Assembly: GCA_018267275.1 (NCBI GenBank)
Contig: JAFDYV010000011.1
Location: 124,001 to 188,000 of the forward strand
DNA length: 64,000 nt
Origin: Bacteroidota bacterium
GTDB lineage: Bacteria; Bacteroidota; Bacteroidia; Cytophagales; Cyclobacteriaceae
Direction: 5' to 3'
This document shows positions 17,388-24,183 of this stretch, piece by piece. Position 1 is the stretch's first letter; each line of letters begins with the position of its first letter. The notes beneath the pieces were generated by a model, which saw only the letters and a program-made list of their open reading frames with translations, did not search any database and was not told the DNA's origin. A program made the position numbers and the translations under genes.

Positions 17388-18923
17388 ATGGCCATCATCG
17401 GTACGTTGATCAAAAAGGGAATAAAATTACGCGAGAACTTACAGCAAGAGTATTCATCGCCCCTCGAGTTGCAGAAACACGAACTGAAAGAACTGCTGAT
17501 TGCCGCAAGCGCAACGGAATTTGGTAAGTACTATGATTTTCACAAAACGTTGGGTCAATTCCGTAAAGGTGGCAAGGCGTTTTACCAGGCATTCAAAAAA
17601 TCGGTGCCCATTCACGACTACAACAAAATTTACAAAGATTGGTGGCAGCTGTCATTGAAAGGAGCCAAAAACATCGCGTGGCCGGGTAGGATCAAGTACT
17701 TCGCGCTGAGTTCTGGCACTTCTGAGGCTGCGAGCAAGCATATTCCAGTCACAAAGGAGATGACCAAGGCCATTCAAAAAACAAGCATCCGTCAAATTAT
17801 TTCACTGTCGAAATACGACCTACCATCCAAGTTTTTTGAAGCGGGCATCCTCATGATCGGTGGCAGCACCCATCTCAATAAGAAGGGAAGCTACTTTGAA
17901 GGTGACCTTAGCGGCATTCAAGCCGCCCGCTTGCCGTTTTGGTTTCAACATTTCTATAAGCCGGGACGTAAAATTGCGAAGAACCGAAATTGGGAAGCAA
18001 AGCTGAATGAGATTGTAAGAAAGGCCAAAGACTGGGACATCGGCATTATTGTGGGTGTGCCAGCTTGGATTCAAATTTTGATTGAGAAGATACTGGCCTA
18101 TTATAAAGTAAATAACATTCATGACATTTGGCCCAACTTGCTGGTGTATGTGCATGGAGGCGTTTCGATGGATCCGTATCGAAAAGGGTTTGAAAAGCTT
18201 GTGGGCCGACCCATTTACTACATTGAAACGTACTTAGCATCAGAGGGATTTATTGCCTACCAGGCACAGCCCAACCACCGGGCGATGAAGTTAGTGCTCA
18301 ACAATGGCATCTTTTACGAATTTGTACCATTTGACGATCGCAATTTTTTGTCAACCGGTGAAATTAAATCCGATGCGCAAGCATTGACGATAGATGAAGT
18401 GGAGGAAGGGCGCGAGTACGCATTGTTGCTTTCGAGTTGTGCCGGTGCGTGGCGGTACCTAATTGGCGATGTGATCAAATTCACATCGCTCGATGAATGC
18501 GAAATCGTAATCACTGGTCGTACCAAACATTTCTTGAGTTTATGTGGCGAGCATCTTTCGGTGGATAATATGAACAAGGCCATTGAAATGGTGTCCAACG
18601 AACTGAACATAGACATCAAAGAATTTGCCGTGGCAGGTGTTCCGCACCAAACGTTGTTTGCCCATCATTGGTACATAGGCACTGATGATAAGGTGGACAA
18701 AAAGAAACTGAAAGAGCGGTTGGATGCCAACCTAAAAGAACTCAATGACGATTATGCAGTGGAGCGGAGTGCTGCATTGAAGGAAGTGATGGTAGAGGTA
18801 TTGCCCTTGCACAAGTTTTATGATTACATGCAATCAAAAGGTAAAGTGGGCGGACAGAACAAATTCCCGCGTGTGCTGAAGAGTGCGCAGTATGAAGATT
18901 GGAAGTCCTTCATCGCCCGTTAA
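17388..18923 (+). CDS. GH3 family adenylate-forming protein
   Basis: A 511-residue member of the GH3 family, the ANL-type enzymes best known from plants for joining auxin or jasmonate to amino acids. Bacterial members have no established substrate. Visible are FALSSGTSEAASKHIPVT (the ATP P-loop-like motif), YIETYLASEGFIAYQ and the LIGDVIKFTSLDECEIVITG hinge region. The frame opens at 17262 inside yggS; the ATG at 17388 (MAIIGTLIKKGIKLREN) starts the conserved N-terminus. The LysE exporter follows after 12 bases, so the two may work on one amino-acid-related compound. Confidence 0.85.
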   Translation: MAIIGTLIKKGIKLRENLQQEYSSPLELQKHELKELLIAASATEFGKYYDFHKTLGQFRKGGKAFYQAFKKSVPIHDYNKIYKDWWQLSLKGAKNIAWPGRIKYFALSSGTSEAASKHIPVTKEMTKAIQKTSIRQIISLSKYDLPSKFFEAGILMIGGSTHLNKKGSYFEGDLSGIQAARLPFWFQHFYKPGRKIAKNRNWEAKLNEIVRKAKDWDIGIIVGVPAWIQILIEKILAYYKVNNIHDIWPNLLVYVHGGVSMDPYRKGFEKLVGRPIYYIETYLASEGFIAYQAQPNHRAMKLVLNNGIFYEFVPFDDRNFLSTGEIKSDAQALTIDEVEEGREYALLLSSCAGAWRYLIGDVIKFTSLDECEIVITGRTKHFLSLCGEHLSVDNMNKAIEMVSNELNIDIKEFAVAGVPHQTLFAHHWYIGTDDKVDKKKLKERLDANLKELNDDYAVERSAALKEVMVEVLPLHKFYDYMQSKGKVGGQNKFPRVLKSAQYEDWKSFIAR

Positions 18924-18935
18924 AAGCATCGGTGC

Positions 18936-19568
18936 ATGGATATCTTCTTCAATGGCTTTAAAGTAGGGATCGTGTTGGCCTTTTTGATTGGCCCGGTTTT
19001 TTTTACTATTGTTCAAACGAGCATTGAGCGAGGATTTTGGAAGGGCGTGTTGGTAGCATTGGGTGTTTCACTCAGCGATGTGGCGTACGTGGCCATCTGT
19101 TACTTTGGGTTGTTTCAGTTTTTGAACGAACCGAAATGGCGCACCACCATGGCATACGTGGGTGGAGTTATCCTCATCTTATTTGGCCTCTATCACCTAT
19201 TGGTTAAAAGCAGACGTGCGATGCAAAATGTGCAAGCAGCGGCTGAGTCAACCGACTTTAAGTATTTCGTAAAGGGTTTTATTATCAACGGCATCACTCC
19301 TATGGTGCTCATTTTTTGGATTGGTACAGTTAGCGTGGCCACGATCGATTTTGGATACCAAAAGGGTTACGAATTGTTTTGGTTTTTCGCGGCCTTACTC
19401 GTAACGGTGCTGGCGACTGATATATTGAAAGCTTATTTGGCGGGTAAGTTAAGAAAGCTCATCACACAGCGTTTCCTAATGATTGTAAATGTGGTAGTAG
19501 GTATTTGCCTTCTAATTTTTGGGATACAATTAATGTTGAATGCAGACACGGTTTCGATTACCCATTAA
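18936..19568 (+). CDS. LysE family amino-acid exporter
   Basis: A 210-residue inner-membrane transporter with about six helices. The first helix carries the family motif GFKVGIVLAFLIGPVFFTIV, with the conserved G-P, followed by SIERGFWKGVLVALGVSLSD. LysE/RhtB proteins export lysine, arginine, homoserine or similar compounds, but the substrate here is not predictable. It follows the GH3-type gene by 12 bases and its stop overlaps the convergent idi gene by 4 bp. Confidence 0.88.
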   Translation: MDIFFNGFKVGIVLAFLIGPVFFTIVQTSIERGFWKGVLVALGVSLSDVAYVAICYFGLFQFLNEPKWRTTMAYVGGVILILFGLYHLLVKSRRAMQNVQAAAESTDFKYFVKGFIINGITPMVLIFWIGTVSVATIDFGYQKGYELFWFFAALLVTVLATDILKAYLAGKLRKLITQRFLMIVNVVVGICLLIFGIQLMLNADTVSITH

Positions 19569-20074
19569 CCGTGTGCATAGCGGTCTTGCACAATCAGCTT
19601 AAACCACTCAGTGTAGCGCTGGGGGTTTGAACTAATATCAACAAGTAGTTCGTTGACGTCAACAAATTTCCAATCTTCCACTTCGCTTGTATTGATGACT
19701 GGTTTACCATCAAATGTAGCCGTAAACACATGATCAACTTCATGCTCAACTAAATTTTGGTCTAATGGAGTTTTGTAGGTGAACTTGTAATCAAATTTTG
19801 GTTCTGCGTCAATTCCCATTTCTTCTTTCAACCTTCTCTTTGCGGCCTCAGCAACCGATTCATTGGGAGCAGGGTGGCTACAGCAGGTGTTAGTCCACAA
19901 TCCTCCACTGTGGTATTTTGACCTTGCTCTTTTTTGCAAGAGCATTTGCCCTTTAGAGTTAAATATTAAAACTGAAAACGCACGATGCAACAATCCTTTT
20001 TCATGGGCCTCCATCTTTTCCATGGTGCCAATGGCGTTGTCTTCCGAATCAACTAAGATTACCTCCGTTGTCAA
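19565..20074 (-). CDS. idi: Isopentenyl-diphosphate delta-isomerase, type 1
   Basis: Interconverts isopentenyl and dimethylallyl diphosphate, feeding carotenoid and quinone synthesis. The 169-residue protein has the catalytic Cys in TNTCCSHP (C64/C65) and the acidic catalytic pair in LVEHEVDHVF (E110, E112), set in a Nudix-type fold (RLKEEMGI). Type 1 enzymes need divalent metal but no flavin. It overlaps crtB by 4 bp and is the last gene of the crtI-crtB-idi run, so its expression is tied to carotenoid synthesis. Confidence 0.93.
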   Translation of the reverse strand: MTTEVILVDSEDNAIGTMEKMEAHEKGLLHRAFSVLIFNSKGQMLLQKRARSKYHSGGLWTNTCCSHPAPNESVAEAAKRRLKEEMGIDAEPKFDYKFTYKTPLDQNLVEHEVDHVFTATFDGKPVINTSEVEDWKFVDVNELLVDISSNPQRYTEWFKLIVQDRYAHG

Positions 20075-20910
20075 AGTAAGTTAAGTTGATGCTTTACGTA
20101 AGAGTAAGCCAAGATGGACAGTTTTCTTCTGTTGCGCACGCGTATGCGCTGAGTAAGCACAATACTGCTTGGGGTATTTTTGATTTTCTCAAACAACGCC
20201 AAGTAATACAGGTAAGCGACATATACGCCAAATCTGGCTGAGCGCGGCAATTGCTTGATGCCCTGGTACCCATCATGGAAGTCTTTCGCAATGTCATCTT
20301 CGATGAGTTGCTTGGTATTCTCATCAAAGTGGGTGAGGTCTACATTGGGGAAATAACAACGGCCCATGCCATTGAAGTCTGCGTTTAAATCGCGCAAGAA
20401 GTTTATTTTTTGAAAGGCCGAGCCCAAGCTCATGGCCGAGGGTCTTAAACGTTCATACATTTCGGCATTGCCCTTGCAAAATACGCGCAACGTCATTAAC
20501 CCCACTACTTCCGCTGAACCGAGAATATATTCTTCGATGCCTGCTTGGTCATACTTTGTTTTGTCGAGGTCCATTTCCATACTTTTCAAAAACTGGTCGT
20601 ACAGTTCTTTTTCAATACCGTACTGGTTCACCGTTTTTTGAAAGCTGTTTAATATGGGGTTGAGGCTGATCTTCTCTTCAATGGCCCGATAGGTTTCTGT
20701 TTTGAACCTTGCCAACAAATCTGCTTTATCAAAATCATGGAAGGTATCCACAATTTCGTCTGCAAACCGAACAAATCCATAAATGGCATAAATTGGGTCA
20801 CGGAACTCTTTTTCGAGGCACCGTATGCCCAACGAAAAAGAAGTGCTGTAGTTGCGGGTAGTGATTCTACTGCACTTAATGCTCACCTTGTCGAAGAGTT
20901 CTTTACTCAT
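20071..20910 (-). CDS. crtB: Phytoene synthase
   Basis: Condenses two geranylgeranyl diphosphates to phytoene, the first committed step to carotenoids. The 279-residue protein has both Mg-diphosphate motifs: D51-E-I-V-D55 and D174-L-N-A-D178 in FLRDLNADFNGMGRCYFP. The latter segment is characteristic of phytoene rather than squalene synthases in Bacteroidota. It lies 53 bp downstream of crtI and overlaps idi by 4 bp, forming an operon on the minus strand. Confidence 0.93.
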   Translation of the reverse strand: MSKELFDKVSIKCSRITTRNYSTSFSLGIRCLEKEFRDPIYAIYGFVRFADEIVDTFHDFDKADLLARFKTETYRAIEEKISLNPILNSFQKTVNQYGIEKELYDQFLKSMEMDLDKTKYDQAGIEEYILGSAEVVGLMTLRVFCKGNAEMYERLRPSAMSLGSAFQKINFLRDLNADFNGMGRCYFPNVDLTHFDENTKQLIEDDIAKDFHDGYQGIKQLPRSARFGVYVAYLYYLALFEKIKNTPSSIVLTQRIRVRNRRKLSILAYSYVKHQLNLL

Positions 20911-20963
20911 TGCCGTTATCCATTAAAGATACAAAAGTTTTAGGGCGCTTTTGTGTTAAATTT

Positions 20964-22436
20964 TCATGAATTGTCCCTTCGCATCAGTTCTTTGGCAACC
21001 ACTTGGCCTGAGATAAGCGAGGGTGGAACGCCCGGCCCCGGCACAGTAAGTTGACCAGTATAGAACAGGTTTTTAACTTTTTTGTTTATGATAGATGGTT
21101 TTAAGTTGGCGGTTTGCATGATAGTATTCGCCAAGCCGTAAGCATTGCCTTTAAATGAATTGTAGTCTTCGATAAAGTTGGCGTGCGCGTAGCTGCGCTT
21201 GTAAATGATGTGCTCTTTGATGCTTGCGCCAGTCAGGTGCTCGAGTTTGCCGATCATCAAATTAAAATACTTTTCCCGCACCGACTCATGATCATCAAGG
21301 CCGGGTGCCACAGGCATTAACAAGAAAATGTTTTCGCATTCCTTAGGTGCTACCGAATCATCGGTTTTGGAAGGCACGCTCACATAAAACAATGGGTCAG
21401 TTGGCCATTGGGGGCTTTCATATATTTCTTTTGCATGCTGGCCAAAGTCACTGTCGAATACAAGGTTGTGGTGAAGTAGGTTGTCTACCTTTTTGTTAAT
21501 ACCGAGATAATAAATCAACGATGAGGGCGCCATCACACGCTTGTCCCAATAGGCTTCTGTGTACCTATGCACATTGGGCGGCAATAAATGCTGTTCTACG
21601 TGGTGATAATCGGCACCGGCAATAACATAATCAAACTCGTGCTTGATGCCATTAGTCGAAAGGGCCGTGGCACGGTCATCTTTCACTTCAATTTTCTCTA
21701 CGTTGGCACTGGTCTTAAAAGACACTCCCTTTTCTTTAGCCAACTTTTCCATCGCCTCCACTATTTTGTGCATGCCGCCCATCGGGTACCACGTACCCAA
21801 GCTCATGTCGGCATAGTTCATCAGTGTATATAATGCAGGTGTTTTTGATGCAGGCGCGCCCAAGAACAGCACGGGAAACTCGAGTAATTGAACCAGGCGC
21901 GGGTCCTTGAAATACTTTTTTACATAGTCTGATACTGACTCAAACACGTGCAGTTTAAATATTCCGCGAATCAACTCACTGTCGAGTAGCTCACCAACTG
22001 AGAGACCCGGCTTATAAACGAGTTTGTTGATACCGACCTGGTATTTGTATTCACCTTCGGCCAGAAATTTTTTTAGCTGCAGCCCGCTGCCGGCTTCAAT
22101 CTGTTCAAACATCGCGCAAAGCGCGTCTACGCCAGCAGGTATGTCTAGCACATCGGCTTTCGAGTAGAATATGCGGTAGGAGGGATCTAGTCGTTTTAAG
22201 TCGTAGTAGTCAGACACAGACTTGCCAAACGAATTGAAATACTTCTCGAATACATCAGGCATCCAATACCAGCTTGGACCCATGTCGTAAACAAAGCCGT
22301 TCGATTCAAATTTTCTTGCGCGGCCGCCAACGGTATCATTTTTTTCGAAAACAGTTACGCTGTATCCTTTGCTTGCCAAAAAAGTTGCGGCCGACATGCC
22401 TGCAAATCCCGACCCTATGACTGCTACTTTCTTCAT
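20964..22436 (-). CDS. crtI: Phytoene desaturase
   Basis: FAD-dependent enzyme that introduces double bases of conjugation into phytoene, normally yielding lycopene. The 490-residue protein has the N-terminal dinucleotide motif G8-S-G10-F-A-G13 (VIGSGFAGMSAATFLASKGY), then FEKNDTVGGRARKF and YDMGPSWYW, and the C-terminal GQLTVPGPGVPPSLISG signature of CrtI. Start ATG at 22436. A terminator lies between the upstream sigma gene and crtI, so crtI-crtB-idi need their own promoter. No cyclase or hydroxylase gene follows, so the product within this cluster is lycopene-like unless crtY/crtZ lie elsewhere. Confidence 0.95.
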   Translation of the reverse strand: MKKVAVIGSGFAGMSAATFLASKGYSVTVFEKNDTVGGRARKFESNGFVYDMGPSWYWMPDVFEKYFNSFGKSVSDYYDLKRLDPSYRIFYSKADVLDIPAGVDALCAMFEQIEAGSGLQLKKFLAEGEYKYQVGINKLVYKPGLSVGELLDSELIRGIFKLHVFESVSDYVKKYFKDPRLVQLLEFPVLFLGAPASKTPALYTLMNYADMSLGTWYPMGGMHKIVEAMEKLAKEKGVSFKTSANVEKIEVKDDRATALSTNGIKHEFDYVIAGADYHHVEQHLLPPNVHRYTEAYWDKRVMAPSSLIYYLGINKKVDNLLHHNLVFDSDFGQHAKEIYESPQWPTDPLFYVSVPSKTDDSVAPKECENIFLLMPVAPGLDDHESVREKYFNLMIGKLEHLTGASIKEHIIYKRSYAHANFIEDYNSFKGNAYGLANTIMQTANLKPSIINKKVKNLFYTGQLTVPGPGVPPSLISGQVVAKELMRRDNS

Positions 22437-22470
22437 TTAACGGTGTGTATGTGTGGTTGATCAGATGGCT

Positions 22471-22504
22471 CTCAAATCTGTGCAATTTGAGCGACATCAC
22501 CAAT
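22471..22504 (-). promoter_or_regulatory. Possible crtI promoter with overlapping inverted repeat
   Basis: On the minus strand ATTG (22501-22504), a 20-nt spacer and CAGATTTG (22473-22480) resemble the Bacteroidota promoter with one mismatch. CTCAAAT (22471-22477) and ATTTGAG (22485-22491) form a perfect 7-bp inverted repeat over the downstream box. Tentative; crtI may instead be read by the ECF sigma factor. Confidence 0.35.
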
Positions 22505-22570
22505 GTAAAACCCTTATTCCGGCTGAAGGTTTGATTAAATGTAGCCCACGTTCAATTTTATTGACTTTCG

Positions 22571-22607
22571 AAAAAAAAGAAAGCCCCGATTCACACCGGG
22601 GCATTTT
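22571..22607 (-). terminator. Intrinsic terminator of the sigma gene
   Basis: On the minus strand GCCCCG (22597-22602) pairs with CGGGGC (22583-22588) over an 8-base loop, followed by a T-rich run (the plus-strand A-run at 22571-22578). It separates the ECF sigma gene from crtI. Confidence 0.85.
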
Positions 22608-22633
22608 CTTAACCAAACCTAAAATAAAAGTCT

Positions 22634-23137
22634 TTATTGATAGCCCGCCAATTTCTTCTGTATCTCCTTGCGGGCATGAAAAATTCTATTCTTCACTGTG
22701 CCGATAGGCAAATCCAGTTGCTTCGCTATTTCATGGTATTTATATCCGGTGGTGTGCATTTTAAAAGGAATCAACAACTCGTCCTTGATATTGTTCACGT
22801 TTCTCCACACTTCTTTGAATTCTACACTGCCTTCCGGCCGATTGAATGTGTGGGTGTCTTCCACGTTAAGGTGATAGAGCTCTTTTGTGTTATCGGTAGA
22901 CGTTTTCTCACGTTTGAATTTTCTGTAGTTGTTGATATAGGTGTTGCGCATGATGGTGAACAACCAACCTTTTAAGTTGGTGTCTTCACGATATTTATTG
23001 CGGTACATAAGGGCTTTCAAGATGGTATCTTGAACTAAGTCCAACGATTCCTCGCGATCGCGCGTGAAACGATGTGTAAACCCCCTCAACATTGGACGGA
23101 GGCTTGTAATCTGCTTCTCAAATTCTAGTACCGTCAT
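22634..23137 (-). CDS. ECF-type RNA polymerase sigma factor of the carotenoid cluster
   Basis: A 167-residue group 4 sigma factor. Region 2 (RDREESLDLVQDTILKALMYR, quoted in part as LDLVQDTILKAL) and the GWLFTIMRNTYIN segment bind core enzyme and melt the promoter; region 4 (YKYHEIAKQLDLPIGTVKNR) is the helix-turn-helix. The frame opens at 23197, but the promoter lies at 23168-23198, so the ATG at 23137 (MTVLEFEKQITSLRP), the usual start in this family, is correct. In Bacteroidota such a sigma gene often stands between a MerR regulator and crtI; it likely activates crt transcription, by inference. Confidence 0.88.
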   Translation of the reverse strand: MTVLEFEKQITSLRPMLRGFTHRFTRDREESLDLVQDTILKALMYRNKYREDTNLKGWLFTIMRNTYINNYRKFKREKTSTDNTKELYHLNVEDTHTFNRPEGSVEFKEVWRNVNNIKDELLIPFKMHTTGYKYHEIAKQLDLPIGTVKNRIFHARKEIQKKLAGYQ

Positions 23138-23138
23138 A

Positions 23139-23170
23139 TTGTTCAACTGTTTATTTAAATGGTTGAACAA
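23139..23170. promoter_or_regulatory. Perfect 9-bp inverted repeat over the sigma promoter (candidate CarH operator)
   Basis: TTGTTCAAC (23139-23147) and GTTGAACAA (23162-23170) are exact inverted copies 14 bases apart. The right half enters the TACATTTG box, and the rest covers the expected transcript start. A regulator bound here would block initiation, as expected for dark repression by an AdoCbl-bound CarH-type protein. Confidence 0.55.
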
Positions 23171-23198
23171 ATGTAGTGCTTTCGCCTTTCGGAGCAAC
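23168..23198 (-). promoter_or_regulatory. Promoter of the carotenoid-cluster sigma gene
   Basis: Minus strand: GTTG (23195-23198), exactly 19 nt, then TACATTTG (23168-23175), an exact TAnnTTTG match. Expected transcript start is near 23161, so the sigma gene has its own promoter separate from carH. Confidence 0.65.
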
Positions 23199-23218
23199 AG
23201 AATGTTTAATTATTTTTT

Positions 23219-24115
23219 CTAGTTATTAAACACAATTAGCTCGTTTGCAATTAACGTCTTGAATTCCAGCGCGTTAGTAAACAGTTTGAAACGGTCAGTA
23301 GGCTGAACATTTGCCTTTTTGAAAGCATAACCTGACGCAAAAAGCTTTGCTTGGGGATAATCTTGTTGAACTCTGTCAATATATTTTGGAACATCGTTCG
23401 GTTTGGGTCCCGAAATCAAGCAGGTAATCAAAATCTCTGGTTTGTGTTCTTTGCAAATCGATACCAAAGAAGCGTGTGGAACACTTTGACCTAAATAGAA
23501 CGAACGAATCCCCAAATTCTTGGCGATGTAGTGGTAGAATAGAAGCCCCAATTCGTGCCATTCGTTTTCGGGTAAGTACAATATTGCCCGCTTGTTTGTT
23601 TTTGGTGGCAGGGGCAGCGCATCAATTGCCACAATTAACTTTTGTCTGATCAAATGCGAGATAAAATGCTCTTGTGCCGGGGTGATGTTGTCGGTAATCC
23701 ACAACACACCAATTTTTTCTAAGAACGGGTAGATGATTTCAACGAAAGTGCGTTCGAAGCCAAACTTCAAAATCAAAGAAGCGAGAATCTGTTCAAACTT
23801 CTCTTCTTCCATATCAATCATTGCTACAATCAACTGCTCGATGTAGATGTCAATGCTGTTCTTTTGCTCGCTCAGCGCGATGACTTGCTGATTGATTTGA
23901 TCAGGGGTGAGTTTAACTATTTTCGAGATTTTTACCCCATTTGAGTTAAGAACGGCCACGTTGATGATTTTCTTCAAATCGTCATCAGAATAATATCGAA
24001 TGTTGGTGGCCGTGCGCGATGGCTCAATCAAATTGTGTCTCTTCTCCCAAATACGAATCGTGTGAGCCTTAATTCCAGAAAGTTTTTCAAGCTCTTTAAT
24101 CGAATATTTTCCCAT
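23219..24115 (-). CDS. carH: MerR-family B12-dependent photoreceptor regulator (CarH/LitR-like)
   Basis: A 298-residue transcription factor. Residues 1-75 are a MerR helix-turn-helix (YSIKELEKLSGIKAHTIRIW). Residues about 88-165 form the four-helix cap, with W139 followed after nine residues by E149-H150, the W-x9-EH motif of adenosylcobalamin photoreceptors. The C-terminal Rossmann-like domain has E185-x-H187-x-x-G190 (EWHELG), His187 being the expected cobalt ligand. Characterised CarH is a tetramer on DNA in the dark and falls apart when light breaks the Co-C bond, releasing carotenoid genes. The next gene is the cluster sigma factor. Light sensing here is inference from the residues and context. 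Expression may be self-regulated. Confidence 0.88.
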   Translation of the reverse strand: MGKYSIKELEKLSGIKAHTIRIWEKRHNLIEPSRTATNIRYYSDDDLKKIINVAVLNSNGVKISKIVKLTPDQINQQVIALSEQKNSIDIYIEQLIVAMIDMEEEKFEQILASLILKFGFERTFVEIIYPFLEKIGVLWITDNITPAQEHFISHLIRQKLIVAIDALPLPPKTNKRAILYLPENEWHELGLLFYHYIAKNLGIRSFYLGQSVPHASLVSICKEHKPEILITCLISGPKPNDVPKYIDRVQQDYPQAKLFASGYAFKKANVQPTDRFKLFTNALEFKTLIANELIVFNN

Positions 24116-24124
24116 TTTTCGTGT

Positions 24125-24164
24125 GGTTTACAGAAACCTAACAGTTTTGTTTAATAAATGTTAG
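24125..24164. promoter_or_regulatory. Two short inverted repeats upstream of carH
   Basis: GGTTT (24125-24129) with AAACC (24134-24138), and CTAACA (24138-24143) with TGTTAG (24159-24164), lie in the 68-bp divergent spacer. The second pair has a 15-base T/A-rich spacer much like the sigma-promoter palindrome. Possible autoregulatory sites. Confidence 0.35.
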
Positions 24165-24183
24165 CAAAGCTTTCACAAATAAA

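Noticed and set aside
24116..24183. Cobalamin riboswitch upstream of carH
   Set aside because: The spacer is 68 bases, too short for the aptamer, and has no B12-box.
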